Of a stretch of 64,000 nucleotides of DNA, positions 8,679 through 18,537 are shown piece after piece. The DNA is from Candidatus Sneabacter namystus (GTDB taxonomy: Bacteria > Pseudomonadota > Alphaproteobacteria > Rickettsiales > Rickettsiaceae). Numbering within the stretch: position 1 is the first letter of the stretch; every line of letters starts with the position of its first letter. The stretch lies in assembly GCF_008189685.1 (NCBI RefSeq), contig NZ_CP043312.1:541312-605311 (forward strand), read 5' to 3'. Below the pieces are notes generated by a model. It saw nothing but the letters and a program-made list of their open reading frames with translations. It searched no databases and was not told where the DNA came from. Position numbers and translations under genes: made by a program.

Positions 8679-10445
8679 TTAAGTCCTTTCAAAAATCTTT
8701 CTAATTTTATCTACAGAAAGCTTTACATAGCTTGGTCTACCGTGATTACATTGACCTGCATTACTTGTGGTCTCAATTTTACGTAGCAGCTCATTCATCT
8801 CATCCAAAGACAACGATCTGCCTGCTCTTAGTGAATGGTAACATGCCCATGTTTTACACACATGTTCCAGAATATTTTCCACGCGATTAAGATCATACAT
8901 ATTAACTAAATCATCGGATAAATCTTTAACAATCTGTGCTATATCATGATCTACAAGCAACAGTGGAACAGAAACAACCTGAACAGAGCAGTCATCAGAC
9001 AAAACTTCTAATACCAAGCCAATACGAGATAACAAATCTAACCTCTCTACAATTGCAGAAAATGCTTCCTCTGAAGACAGCACAACCTTAACGGAATATA
9101 ACAACTTTTGCGTTTGAGCGTTTCTCTCAAGAAACGAGCTTTTCATAGACTCGTACAAAAGACGCTCATGCGCTGCATGTTGATCCACTAAGACAATACC
9201 GTCGGACGTCTGGCTTATAATAAAGGAATTTCCTATTTGAAATCTAGCTGCACCCAAAGGGTAAGAATCACTTTCTACTACTTTCTCATATGTTTTAACA
9301 TCTGGCTTTAATTCAAAAAGCTCTTTTGAATCAGTAAAATAAGGCAAATGTTTATCTTCTTGCAAAAAAGGGCTCGAAATAGAACAATTGCTTTTTTGAA
9401 ACGAATCAAGATCAATACTCCGTGTTGCAGATAAATGGCTAACGCTACGCAATACTACTTTAATCGATTCGGTAACAAAATCTTTTAACAAATACGGTCT
9501 CTTAAAACGTATTTCTGTTTTGGAAGGATGAACATTAACATCCACATCGTATGGAGAAGTTGTAAGAAACAAAACAGCATAAGGGTAGCGACCTGCTGGT
9601 ATTACATCTCTATATGCTATTCTCAAAGCTGTAGAAAAAATTTTATCCTTAATTGGTCTGCCATTTACAAAAAATATTTGACTGTCAGTAGATACTTTAG
9701 AATATGTAGGAACACTAATTACACCAGTAAGATGGACATCATCTTTACGACTATCTATAAAAAGTGCATTATCTACAAACTCATGACACATAGCACTTGA
9801 TGCCCTATTCAATAAGTTTTCCTGAATACTTAAATCACAGTAAGGTAAAACCTGAAAAACTTGTTTTCCATCAATATAACAAGCAAAAGATTTATCTAAA
9901 TGTGCCAAAGAAATATTCTTTATAACAGACAAACAACGCGCCGCTTCTGCTTTGTCTGACTTAAGAAAGTGTAGCCTAGCAGGAGTAGAAAAAAACAACT
10001 CTCTTACCTCTATTGTGGTACCGTAATCATGTATCACAGGGCTAATAGTATAATCTGTACCACCTGATAAAAGTATTTGATATGACTCATTGCTACCTTT
10101 ATATCTACTCATCATGTTAATTTTACTCACAGATGCAATAGATGCCAACGCCTCACCTCTGAACCCAAAAGTTGAAATATTGTTAAGATCATTTTGATCA
10201 AGTTTCGATGTAGTATGATTGTGAAAAGACAGTAACATATCATCACGTGTCATACCGATGCCATTATCTTTCACTCTAATAAAATTTTTACCGCCAGATT
10301 CTAACCAAATGTCTATCTGAGTTGCACCAGCATCTAAAGCATTTTCTACCAATTCCTTTACAACAGATGCAGGACCCAATACTACCTCACCTGCAGCAAT
10401 GAGATTTACCGTAACTTCTGATAATTTTTGTATAACGTTACCCAA
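8679..10445 (-). CDS. mutL: DNA mismatch repair protein MutL
   Basis: MutL couples mismatch recognition by MutS to strand excision. The 588-residue protein has the GHKL ATPase at the N-terminus: ELVENALDAG with the catalytic Glu, DNGIGM, and GFRGEALASI. The C-terminal half carries DQHAAHERLLYE at 421-432, which matches the DQHA-x2-E-x4-E endonuclease motif of MutL proteins from bacteria lacking MutH, and it ends with CNHGRPS. One oddity is that the usual GEVVERPAS sequence reads GEVVLGPAS, so the near-invariant Arg is Gly. The start at 10445 lies two bases after the stop of the upstream MFS gene, indicating an operon. Confidence 0.95.
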   Translation of the reverse strand: MGNVIQKLSEVTVNLIAAGEVVLGPASVVKELVENALDAGATQIDIWLESGGKNFIRVKDNGIGMTRDDMLLSFHNHTTSKLDQNDLNNISTFGFRGEALASIASVSKINMMSRYKGSNESYQILLSGGTDYTISPVIHDYGTTIEVRELFFSTPARLHFLKSDKAEAARCLSVIKNISLAHLDKSFACYIDGKQVFQVLPYCDLSIQENLLNRASSAMCHEFVDNALFIDSRKDDVHLTGVISVPTYSKVSTDSQIFFVNGRPIKDKIFSTALRIAYRDVIPAGRYPYAVLFLTTSPYDVDVNVHPSKTEIRFKRPYLLKDFVTESIKVVLRSVSHLSATRSIDLDSFQKSNCSISSPFLQEDKHLPYFTDSKELFELKPDVKTYEKVVESDSYPLGAARFQIGNSFIISQTSDGIVLVDQHAAHERLLYESMKSSFLERNAQTQKLLYSVKVVLSSEEAFSAIVERLDLLSRIGLVLEVLSDDCSVQVVSVPLLLVDHDIAQIVKDLSDDLVNMYDLNRVENILEHVCKTWACYHSLRAGRSLSLDEMNELLRKIETTSNAGQCNHGRPSYVKLSVDKIRKIFERT

Positions 10446-10447
10446 AC

Positions 10448-11725
10448 TTATATCTTATTAATTATAAAAGATTTATATGTACTTCTCGTAACAATAATAT
10501 ACATGCTAAAAGCAAATGGTATCAACAATATAACTACAATAAAGTAGAGCATAGGAGCCCAATGTACCCCAAGCTTTTTATATAAAAGCATAGCTACAAT
10601 TTGTGTTGGCAAAGAAATAAACATAGATCCTAAAGCATGAGACACTGCATATAATCTATACCGTACAACTTTTGGCAGCACTTTTTTTACAAACACAAAT
10701 AACGGAACAGAAACTCCACCTAAACATCCAGAACATATCAAGTATACCGCAGGGATAAAAATATCAAGACGTATACAAACAGTAAAAAAAACAGATGCCA
10801 GTAACAGTATCAAAAGAAAAGCAAAAAGAACCTTATTAGCATTCCAAAAATCAGCAATATATCCACTAATTAAAGAAAACAACACATAGAATACTATTCC
10901 AATAGTGTTATAAAACAAAAAAGAAGACTCATTGATAAAGTGTAAAACTGTACTAGAGTAAGCTCTAAAAAATATTATAAAAAACGTATACGAAGAGGAG
11001 ATGCTACCAAGTAATATAGCAGATATGACAACTCTAGACATATACTGCCTTACTACATTCCACAGCGGTAAATTTTTATAGTACTCATATCCTTCCTCTT
11101 TCTGTACATCGTTATAATAATTAAAAGCAGTATTCCCTTCTAGAGCAGATATCTTCCTTATACTAATGACTAAAAAATGTAATGTACCTCCTAGAATAAA
11201 AGCTACACGCCAAAAATATTCGGGAAAAATACTAGTGGTAAAAATAGAAGCCGAAATAGATGCAACTAGCGATCCTATAACAGAAGCAACTGCAGTAATA
11301 CCAGCACCGAAATATTGCCTACAACGCCCTATTTTTTCGTACACCATAATTCTCACTCCATCTGTACCAGCGCTAGTAAATCCAGATATAAGCATACGCC
11401 CTATAATTAATAGAAAAGTAGACAGTATGCCTATGTAGGAATAATTAGGTATCAATCCCAAAAAAATTGCAGCCCCTCCTGTAATAGCTAAAGATAAATT
11501 AACAGCCTTATATCGACCAAACATATCTCCTATACGCCCCAAAAGCACTGAACCTAACGGCCGTATTACCATAGCAATAGCAATTATTCCATACATTTTC
11601 AACAATCGTGTTACCTCATCCGATTCAGGAAAAAAATTATACGAAATATTAGCAGCTAAAAAACCTAGTATATGATAGGAATAGTACTGCACTATCATTG
11701 TTAAAACAGAAACCAACAGTAACAT
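10448..11725 (-). CDS. MFS transporter, ProP-like
   Basis: This 425-residue membrane protein has about twelve hydrophobic helices. Near the N-terminus, NFFPESDEVTRLLKMYGIIAIA followed by RPLGSVLLGRIGDMFGRYKA is the metabolite:H+ symporter (ProP/ShiA) signature, including MFS motif A in the loop between helices 2 and 3. Members import compatible solutes such as proline or betaine, or dicarboxylates, with protons. The acidic Glu-Tyr/Phe-Asp element normally in helix 1 is replaced by QYYSYH, so the coupling or substrate may differ. It is followed directly by mutL, with two bases between them, and shares its transcript. The substrate is unknown. It is one of five MFS carriers in the window. Confidence 0.85.
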   Translation of the reverse strand: MLLLVSVLTMIVQYYSYHILGFLAANISYNFFPESDEVTRLLKMYGIIAIAMVIRPLGSVLLGRIGDMFGRYKAVNLSLAITGGAAIFLGLIPNYSYIGILSTFLLIIGRMLISGFTSAGTDGVRIMVYEKIGRCRQYFGAGITAVASVIGSLVASISASIFTTSIFPEYFWRVAFILGGTLHFLVISIRKISALEGNTAFNYYNDVQKEEGYEYYKNLPLWNVVRQYMSRVVISAILLGSISSSYTFFIIFFRAYSSTVLHFINESSFLFYNTIGIVFYVLFSLISGYIADFWNANKVLFAFLLILLLASVFFTVCIRLDIFIPAVYLICSGCLGGVSVPLFVFVKKVLPKVVRYRLYAVSHALGSMFISLPTQIVAMLLYKKLGVHWAPMLYFIVVILLIPFAFSMYIIVTRSTYKSFIINKI

Positions 11726-11778
11726 AAATGTGCACTAACAATAGCTCAATTGAAATACAAGGAGACAAACAATCAATA

Positions 11779-11872
11779 TGGCGGAAAGGGGGGGATTCGA
11801 ACCCCCGATACGACTATTAAATCGTATAACGGTTTAGCAAACCGCCGCTTTCGACCACTCAGCCACCTTTCC
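11779..11872 (-). tRNA. tRNA-Ser (GCU)
   Basis: Reading the minus strand gives a complete type II tRNA of 94 nt: acceptor GGAAAGG, D-arm GTGGCTGAGTGG, anticodon loop TTTGCTAAA (anticodon GCT, reading AGC/AGU), a long variable arm built on ATACGATT...AGTCGTAT, T-arm GGGGGTTCGAATCCCCC, and an encoded 3' CCA. The long variable arm confirms a serine tRNA. Confidence 0.95.
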
Positions 11873-12053
11873 ATATTCAACAAGTGTAATACCTAATTGA
11901 ACACTAATCATTTTACAAATAAGGGTCCTAAGCCCTACCATTATAGGTAAACGCTACACCATTTTACTCGGGAATGAAAGAAAAAAGAATATAATTTATG
12001 AAGCTTTAAACTTCATTTTCATACATTAAAAACAAGTAACTTAGAAATAGGTA
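11873..12053. other. Gene-free stretch downstream of fabI
   Basis: No gene is seen here. Between tRNA-Ser and the end of fabI there is a small inverted repeat ATGAAG/CTTCAT (11998-12003 with 12011-12016), followed on the plus strand by TTTTC. It is too weak to call a terminator with confidence. Confidence 0.3.
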
Positions 12054-12833
12054 CTAAATCTTAATCGGAACACCCATAATGTTATAACCACAGTCAACAT
12101 AATGAATTTCACCTGTAACACCTCTAGATAAATCAGAGAATAAATAAACAGCAGAACCTGCAATATCTTCACCTGTTACATTACGACGCAAAGGAGAAGA
12201 TTCTGAAACATGAGACAACATGCTTCTAAAACCTGATATAGCGCTAGCAGCTAAGGTTTTTATTGGACCAGCAGAGATAGCATTTACCCTTATACCTTTT
12301 TGACCTACCTCAGAAGCAATATAACGCACACCTGCCTCCAAAGCGGCCTTCGCAACTCCCATAACGTTATAAGATGGAACAACCTTAACAGAGCCATAGT
12401 AAGTCATAGCAACGACACTACCACCATTATTGGAAACAACTTTCTCAAACCCTTTAACCAAGCTATTAAGTGAATACGAAGAAACAGATAAAGACGTGTT
12501 AAATCCGGCTGGACTCGTATCTAGATATCGTCCTTTCAAATCTTCTCTATTAGCAAAGCCAACTGAATGCAATACAAAGTCTAAATCACCAACATCCTTC
12601 TTAATTTTGTCAAACATATCAAATACAGCGCCTTCATCACTTAAGTCACACTCGTATAATGCTTTACATCCTATTTCTTCCGCTAAAGGACCTACCCTCT
12701 TTTTTAAAACCTCCCCTTGATAAGAAAAAATACATTCTGCACCATACTCAGAAGCCATCTTTGCTACAGACCATGCTATAGACTGAGAATTAGCTACTCC
12801 TGTAATTAAACCTTTCTTTCCTTTAAGTAACAT
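12054..12833 (-). CDS. fabI: Enoyl-ACP reductase (NADH) FabI
   Basis: FabI performs the last reduction of each fatty-acid elongation cycle, trans-2-enoyl-ACP to acyl-ACP. The 259-residue protein has the FabI-type cofactor-binding start (KGKKGLITGVANSQSIAWSVAK) and the catalytic Tyr-x6-Lys pair Y155 and K162 in SYNVMGVAK, spaced as in FabI rather than the x3 spacing of ordinary short-chain dehydrogenases. The substrate-loop SAGPIKTLAASAI follows. The length is normal. It is transcribed alone and divergently from fabZ; the roughly 155-base gap between them probably holds both promoters. With fabZ it represents the type II fatty-acid pathway in this window. Confidence 0.96.
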   Translation of the reverse strand: MLLKGKKGLITGVANSQSIAWSVAKMASEYGAECIFSYQGEVLKKRVGPLAEEIGCKALYECDLSDEGAVFDMFDKIKKDVGDLDFVLHSVGFANREDLKGRYLDTSPAGFNTSLSVSSYSLNSLVKGFEKVVSNNGGSVVAMTYYGSVKVVPSYNVMGVAKAALEAGVRYIASEVGQKGIRVNAISAGPIKTLAASAISGFRSMLSHVSESSPLRRNVTGEDIAGSAVYLFSDLSRGVTGEIHYVDCGYNIMGVPIKI

Positions 12834-12987
12834 CTATATTATCGTATAAACTTCATATGTCCGAACAAGACGGGAGTCTACAAGATACTTATATACTAGT
12901 CAACTTAACGAAAATCGCCTTGACTGCTACGCGCTGTAAAGCCACAATCTGAGCTGTATCCAAATACAATAAAATGTATATCCATTT

Positions 12988-13431
12988 ATGATGAAAATAG
13001 AAGATATAGTACAATTTGTGCCACATAGGTGGCCATTTTTACTAATAGATAAAGTAATAGAGGTTCAAGAAGGAAAGTATGCAAAAGGCATAAAAAACGT
13101 CACATATAACGAACAATTTTTTGTAGGACACTTCCCTAATACTCCAGTAATGCCTGGAGTATTAATAATAGAAGCCATGGCGCAACTGTGTTGCGTATTA
13201 GCAAAAAAAACTCTAATAACACAAAATAAAATTATTTCCAACGAGGATGCTGTGTATTTAGTAGGATTAAATGACGTAAAATTCAAAAGGCAAGTAATAC
13301 CAGGAGATGTAATAACGCTAGAGGCGCATCTATCTAAACAAAAAGGCATTTTGTGGAAATTTGATACAGTTGCTATGGTGAGCAATGAAAAAGCGGCAAC
13401 GGCAACGATAAGCGCCGCAACAGCCTCTTAA
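12988..13431 (+). CDS. fabZ: 3-hydroxyacyl-ACP dehydratase FabZ
   Basis: FabZ dehydrates 3-hydroxyacyl-ACP to trans-2-enoyl-ACP, the substrate of FabI. This 147-residue hot-dog-fold protein has the typical start IEDIVQFVPHRWPFLLID and the active-site segment VGHFPNTPVMPGVLIIEAMAQ, with catalytic His48 and Glu62. Two adjacent ATG codons at 12988 and 12991 are both plausible starts. The stop is only four bases before priA, so the two genes are co-transcribed. The usual Rickettsiales neighbours lpxD and lpxA are absent here. Confidence 0.95.
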   Translation: MMKIEDIVQFVPHRWPFLLIDKVIEVQEGKYAKGIKNVTYNEQFFVGHFPNTPVMPGVLIIEAMAQLCCVLAKKTLITQNKIISNEDAVYLVGLNDVKFKRQVIPGDVITLEAHLSKQKGILWKFDTVAMVSNEKAATATISAATAS

Positions 13432-13435
13432 AATA

Positions 13436-15391
13436 ATGAAAGTTGCAGAAATTGCAGTAGCAAGACACAACTTGGAGACACTCTCCTACAGAGTGCCAGA
13501 ACAATTGCAAATAAAGTCCGGAGATGTAGTAGTAGTTCCATTGCGCAATGCGCAAATTCCAGGAATAGTGCTATCAATTAATAATAAAACACCTAAATAT
13601 AAACTAAAAGATATATTACATTTCACCGGACATACGGTGTGTAATAATTATATAAATTTCCTAACAAAAGCTGCAAGATATTACTGCACTAGCTTAGGAA
13701 CAGCAATTAAAGCCGCTTTACCCCTTTGTGCAAAAGATATGATGGGAAACAATGAGCTTACATCATTCTCCAATGAAACAGCCCAAGAAAGTTTTACACT
13801 TTCTCATCAACAGATGCAAATTCTAGAAAATATACTAAACAAACTAGATAAAGATTGTGCAAAACCGATACTATTACACGGAGTAACAGGATCAGGAAAA
13901 ACCTTGATATACGTAAAGTTAGCACAAAAAATTTTGCAACAAGGCAAACAAGTGTTAATACTAGTACCAGAAATAGCCCTTACGACACAAATGCTAACTC
14001 TTTGTACAAGTATTTTTCTCAATCAACTGCTTACTTGGCATTCCAACACTTCTGCAAAAAACAAACGGAACATATTACAAAAATTAATATCAGGAAAAGC
14101 TTGTATAGTGATTGGTGCAAGAAGCGCTTTATTTTTACCTTATAGTAATTTGGGATTAATAGTTGTAGATGAAGAACATGACCAATCTTATAAACAAAAT
14201 AATTTATTTCTTTATAACGCAAGAGATATGGCAGTGTTAAGAGGTAAAATTTGTAACACGTCTGTCATTTTAGGTTCTGCCACACCTGCGTTAGAAACAT
14301 ATTTTAATTGCATACAGAAAAAATACCACTATGTGCATATAGCATCTCGCTTTAGAGCACAATTACCAAAAATAACTTTGATAGACACTAGCATGACAAA
14401 GTTAGGTCTGTGCACACATCTCATAGAGATAATGCGCAAAGAGCTCAATAACAACAATCAAGTAATGTTATTTCTAAATAGAAGAGGATATGCTTCTGTT
14501 GTCGTATGTGCCCAGTGCCGCACTGAACAAGAATGTAAATTTTGTAGTAATTGGCTTACATGGTACAAACAAACAAATCAGCTCAAGTGCAAATACTGCA
14601 ATTATACAATCACACTTCCCATAAAATGTTTATCATGCAACTCTACTGACAACCAGGCTATTATAGGATACGGACAAGGAGTAGAAAAAGTAAAAGAAAC
14701 AATCGATGATCTATTTCCTCATAATCCTTCTGTAATAATGAGCATGGATACAATGAATAACATAGAGGAAACAAAAACTACACTTGAAAAAATTCAAAAT
14801 GGTGAATATCACATTGTGATCGGCACTCAAGTAATAAGCAAAGGATATAATTTTCCTAACTTGAGTATGGTAGTAGTAATTGACGCAGATTTAGCAATGA
14901 AAGGAGGCGATGTAAGAGCATTAGAAAGAACTTTTCAAATGCTGCATCAAGTTAGCGGTAGAGCGGGACGATTACAAAAGCAGGGACAAGCTTATATTCA
15001 GACACGTTTTCCCCACAGTGAAGTGATGCAATTGATACAAAAAAATGACTTTAAGGGATTTATAAATCACGAAATTCAGCAAAGAAAAATGGCTGGCATG
15101 CCTCCTTTCAGCAGAATCGCTAAAATATTACTGAGTGCAAAAAACGAAAATAAAGTATCTCAAATATCTCAAAGATTCGCATTACTTGCGCACAAAATGC
15201 CTCAGGTAAAAATATTAGGACCAGTAGAAGCAGAAATAACAAAAATTAAAAATATTTTTAGACAAAAAATATTACTAATTGCAGATAAAAACTTCGACTT
15301 ACAACAATACATAAAATCGTGGCTACAAAATTGCAACATACCACCTAGCATAAAAATAAAAATTGATATAGACCCATACGATTTTGACTAA
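13436..15391 (+). CDS. priA: Primosomal replication restart helicase PriA
   Basis: PriA recognises stalled replication forks and reloads the replisome. The 651-residue protein has an N-terminal DNA-binding region, Walker A GVTGSGKT at about residues 148-155, the DEEHDQSYK box II, and a zinc-binding insertion with paired cysteines (CAQC, CKFC, CKYC, CLSC) at about 359-402. Helicase motifs GTQVISKGYNFP and HQVSGRAGR follow. All expected parts are present although the protein is somewhat shorter than gamma-proteobacterial PriA. It begins four bases after fabZ and probably depends on the fabZ promoter. Confidence 0.95.
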   Translation: MKVAEIAVARHNLETLSYRVPEQLQIKSGDVVVVPLRNAQIPGIVLSINNKTPKYKLKDILHFTGHTVCNNYINFLTKAARYYCTSLGTAIKAALPLCAKDMMGNNELTSFSNETAQESFTLSHQQMQILENILNKLDKDCAKPILLHGVTGSGKTLIYVKLAQKILQQGKQVLILVPEIALTTQMLTLCTSIFLNQLLTWHSNTSAKNKRNILQKLISGKACIVIGARSALFLPYSNLGLIVVDEEHDQSYKQNNLFLYNARDMAVLRGKICNTSVILGSATPALETYFNCIQKKYHYVHIASRFRAQLPKITLIDTSMTKLGLCTHLIEIMRKELNNNNQVMLFLNRRGYASVVVCAQCRTEQECKFCSNWLTWYKQTNQLKCKYCNYTITLPIKCLSCNSTDNQAIIGYGQGVEKVKETIDDLFPHNPSVIMSMDTMNNIEETKTTLEKIQNGEYHIVIGTQVISKGYNFPNLSMVVVIDADLAMKGGDVRALERTFQMLHQVSGRAGRLQKQGQAYIQTRFPHSEVMQLIQKNDFKGFINHEIQQRKMAGMPPFSRIAKILLSAKNENKVSQISQRFALLAHKMPQVKILGPVEAEITKIKNIFRQKILLIADKNFDLQQYIKSWLQNCNIPPSIKIKIDIDPYDFD

Positions 15392-15420
15392 ATAATCATA
15401 CACAATCACATAAACAAATT

Positions 15421-16500
15421 TTACAGCCCTTGCAATAGCTTAGCTTGGTAATCTAGAACTAATGCCTCTAATATCTCACCAAGCATACCTTCATATACTA
15501 TGGCGTTAATATTGTGACACGTAAGCTGAATTCTGTGATCTGTAACTCTGTTTTGAGGAAAATTATAAGTCCTTATCTTTTCCGATCTATCGCCTGAACC
15601 GACTTGACTTTTTCTACTATCTGCACACTCCTTATCTCTTTTGTTTTTCTCCACTTCAAACACCCTAGATCTCAAAATTGTTAAAGCCTTAGCCTTATTT
15701 CTATGCTGAGATCTTTCATCTTGCTGTACCACACAAATACCTGTTGGAATATGCGTAATACGCACAGCCGAGTCAGTAGTATTGACATGCTGACCTCCGG
15801 CACCTGACGCTCTACAAGTCTCTAATTTAACGTCTTTATCATCTATTGTAACATCTAAATCCTCCATCTCTGGCAGCACGGCAACTGTCACAGCGGAAGT
15901 ATGAACCCTACCCTTTGACTCAGTAGCAGGAACTCTCTGGACTCTGTGAACGCCAGATTCAAACTTCAACTGAAAAAAAGCGTCTTTGCCCGTTATAAGA
16001 GCACACACCTCTTTACAACCACCAATATCTGTTTCATGCATGCTTAAAATTTCCACGTTCCAGCCTTTGAAAGCAGCATATTTTTGATACATACCAAACA
16101 ATTCTGTAGCAAACAAAGCTGCCTCATCCCCACCAGTACCAGATCGTATCTCCAAAATAGCATTTTTCTCATCCAACGAATCCTTAGGTAGAAGTTTTAA
16201 TTTTATAGATTCTTCCAAAACAGTCATTCTTTGTGATAACGAAGTGATTTCAGATTGAGCATACTCCAATAGTTCCTTATCCGTTTCACCTTTTAAAATC
16301 TCAGACACTTGCTCCACCTCTTTGTGTACAGAGAAGTATTCTTCTATCACTTTCACCAATTCCTGCAAACTTGCTATTTCTTTCGTCACTTCTACATAAT
16401 GAGAAGATCCTATGTCTTTGATAGACATAAGACTCTCATTTAGGCTACAATACTTGTCCCGCACTTGACCAATACGCGATAAAAACTTCTCTTTTTGCAT
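15421..16500 (-). CDS. prfA: Peptide chain release factor 1
   Basis: RF1 terminates translation at UAA and UAG. The 359-residue protein has the GGQ motif at residues 235-237 in SGAGGQHVNTTDSAVRI, which triggers peptidyl-tRNA hydrolysis. The upstream region contains the PAT-like tripeptide in RVPATESKGRVHTS, which marks RF1 rather than RF2. The length is standard and no frameshift is present. It converges on priA with about 30 bases between the stops and stands alone on its strand; the methyltransferase gene prmC, often next to it, is not seen here. Confidence 0.96.
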   Translation of the reverse strand: MQKEKFLSRIGQVRDKYCSLNESLMSIKDIGSSHYVEVTKEIASLQELVKVIEEYFSVHKEVEQVSEILKGETDKELLEYAQSEITSLSQRMTVLEESIKLKLLPKDSLDEKNAILEIRSGTGGDEAALFATELFGMYQKYAAFKGWNVEILSMHETDIGGCKEVCALITGKDAFFQLKFESGVHRVQRVPATESKGRVHTSAVTVAVLPEMEDLDVTIDDKDVKLETCRASGAGGQHVNTTDSAVRITHIPTGICVVQQDERSQHRNKAKALTILRSRVFEVEKNKRDKECADSRKSQVGSGDRSEKIRTYNFPQNRVTDHRIQLTCHNINAIVYEGMLGEILEALVLDYQAKLLQGL

Positions 16501-16668
16501 CGTGTTAAATATATATAATCTAGTTAATCAAAAATCTTCTAAAACCGTTTTTATACAACAATTGCTTTACTTGCTAGCATAATCAATAGCCCAAGAAAAC
16601 TGGAAATAAAAATCATATACAAAAAATGTTTAAGTTACTAGATTACAAAAGAAAAATTAAGGTCTATT

Positions 16669-18486
16669 ATGACTATCACAATGCATGAAAAAACTGTTGA
16701 TATGAGTAACTATAAAAACACATTTAGCGTCAAAATAGATAAAACTAGGGATCAACTTATCTCTTCTTTTGGAAAAGAAACGTTAAAAGCTAGATATTTA
16801 TTAGAAGGTGAAGGTATTCAGGATCTATTTGCAAGAGTTGCTGGATATTACGCAGACGATCAAGAACATGCACAAAGGCTATATGAATACATGAGTTTAT
16901 TATTTTTTATGCCAGCAACTCCCATACTAAGTAATGGAGGAACAAATAGAGGGCTGCCTATATCATGCTTTTTAAACGAAGTAGCAGATAGTCTAAAAGA
17001 TATAGTCTCAACGTGGTGCGAAAATATATGGTTAGCATCTAAAGGTGGCGGGATAGGTACATATTGGGGTAATGTCAGATCTATTAATGAAATTGTAAGA
17101 GGTAATGGTAAAACCTCCGGTATTATTCCATTTATTAAAGTACAAGATGCAACAACATTAGCCATCTCACAAGGATCTTTAAGACGTGGTAGTGCAGCTG
17201 TATATTTACCAATATCTCACCCAGAAATAGAGGAATTTATAGATATGCGCAGACCAACAGGTGGAGATATAAACAGAAAGGCACTCAATATACATCATGG
17301 AGTAACTATACCAGACGCGTTCATGCATGCCGTCGAAGAAGATGATACTTGGGATTTAACCAGTCCTTACGATCAATCTGTAATATCTCAAGTAAGAGCG
17401 AGAGATTTATGGATCAGATTACTTTCTGCAAGAATTGAAACTGGAGAACCTTACCTTTTATTCATCGATAGAGTAAATAGCCTCATCCCTGAACATCATA
17501 AAAAATTAAAGCTTTCTATAAAAACTTCTAACCTGTGCAATGAAATTACCTTGCCAACAGGAATAGATCATCTGGGAAACAATAGAACTGCTGTATGCTG
17601 CCTTTCCTCACTCAATTTAGAAAAATTTGAAAAATGGAAAGATAACCCCGTCTTCATAATGGATATAATGAAATTTTTAGACAACGTACTACAAGATTTT
17701 ATAGAAAATGCCCCTGAAGAAATGAGTAATGCTAAATATTCTGCCATGAGAGAACGTAGCGTTGGCCTTGGAGTTATGGGTTTTGCGTCATTCTTGCAAG
17801 GTAAAAATGTGCCAATAGAATCTGCTATGGCAAATGTGTGGAATCATAAAATATTCAAACACATACAAGAACATGCTAAATCGGCTTCTAAAGAATTAGC
17901 AAAAAAAAGGGGGGCTTGCCCTGATGCGGAAGAAGTAGGTATGCAAATCAGGTTTAGTAATATAATGGCCATAGCACCAACAGCTTCTATATCAGTCATA
18001 GCAAATAACACTTCACCAGGCATAGATCCTTTTACAGCAAATAGTTTTACTCAAAAAACTTTAAGCGGTTCTTTTACTGTCAGAAACAAAAATTTAGAAC
18101 GAGTACTACAAGAAAAAGACCTCAATAACGAGCATATATGGTCTTCTATAGCAGCACATGAAGGCTCTGTACAACATCTAAAGTGTCTGTCAGATCATGA
18201 AAAAGAAGTATTTAAAACCGCATTTGAAATAGATCAGAGATGGGTAATTAAGTTAGCTTCAGAAAGAGTGCCTTACATTTCGCAGTCTCAATCTCTTAAT
18301 GTTTTCTTTCCAGGAAATACGCACAAACAATACTTGCATGATGTGCATTATCAGGCTTGGAAATCAGGCGTAAAAGGGATGTATTACTGTAGATCTACAT
18401 CTATACAAAGAGCAGAAAAGATTACGTCTAACGTTACACAAAATGCTGAAGTCAGTATCGATAATGAATGCTTATCTTGCCAATAG
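16669..18486 (+). CDS. nrdA: Ribonucleoside-diphosphate reductase, alpha subunit
   Basis: NrdA reduces ribonucleoside diphosphates to deoxyribonucleotides. The 605-residue protein is compact compared with E. coli NrdA (about 760), as in other Rickettsiales. Redox-active Cys100 lies in SCFLNE, the thiyl-radical Cys290 in NLCNEI, and its partner in CCLSSLNLE. The paired tyrosines of the radical pathway are in GMYYCRST, and the C-terminal CLSC supplies the shuttle cysteines that receive electrons from thioredoxin. It is followed 51 bases later by nrdB on the same strand, an operon. The ATP-cone domain usual at the N-terminus seems reduced or missing, so allosteric activity control may be simplified. 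Confidence 0.95.
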   Translation: MTITMHEKTVDMSNYKNTFSVKIDKTRDQLISSFGKETLKARYLLEGEGIQDLFARVAGYYADDQEHAQRLYEYMSLLFFMPATPILSNGGTNRGLPISCFLNEVADSLKDIVSTWCENIWLASKGGGIGTYWGNVRSINEIVRGNGKTSGIIPFIKVQDATTLAISQGSLRRGSAAVYLPISHPEIEEFIDMRRPTGGDINRKALNIHHGVTIPDAFMHAVEEDDTWDLTSPYDQSVISQVRARDLWIRLLSARIETGEPYLLFIDRVNSLIPEHHKKLKLSIKTSNLCNEITLPTGIDHLGNNRTAVCCLSSLNLEKFEKWKDNPVFIMDIMKFLDNVLQDFIENAPEEMSNAKYSAMRERSVGLGVMGFASFLQGKNVPIESAMANVWNHKIFKHIQEHAKSASKELAKKRGACPDAEEVGMQIRFSNIMAIAPTASISVIANNTSPGIDPFTANSFTQKTLSGSFTVRNKNLERVLQEKDLNNEHIWSSIAAHEGSVQHLKCLSDHEKEVFKTAFEIDQRWVIKLASERVPYISQSQSLNVFFPGNTHKQYLHDVHYQAWKSGVKGMYYCRSTSIQRAEKITSNVTQNAEVSIDNECLSCQ

Positions 18487-18537
18487 CTATAAATACAAAA
18501 CATGTCAGTCAAATCCAAATTAATTTTATATATATAA

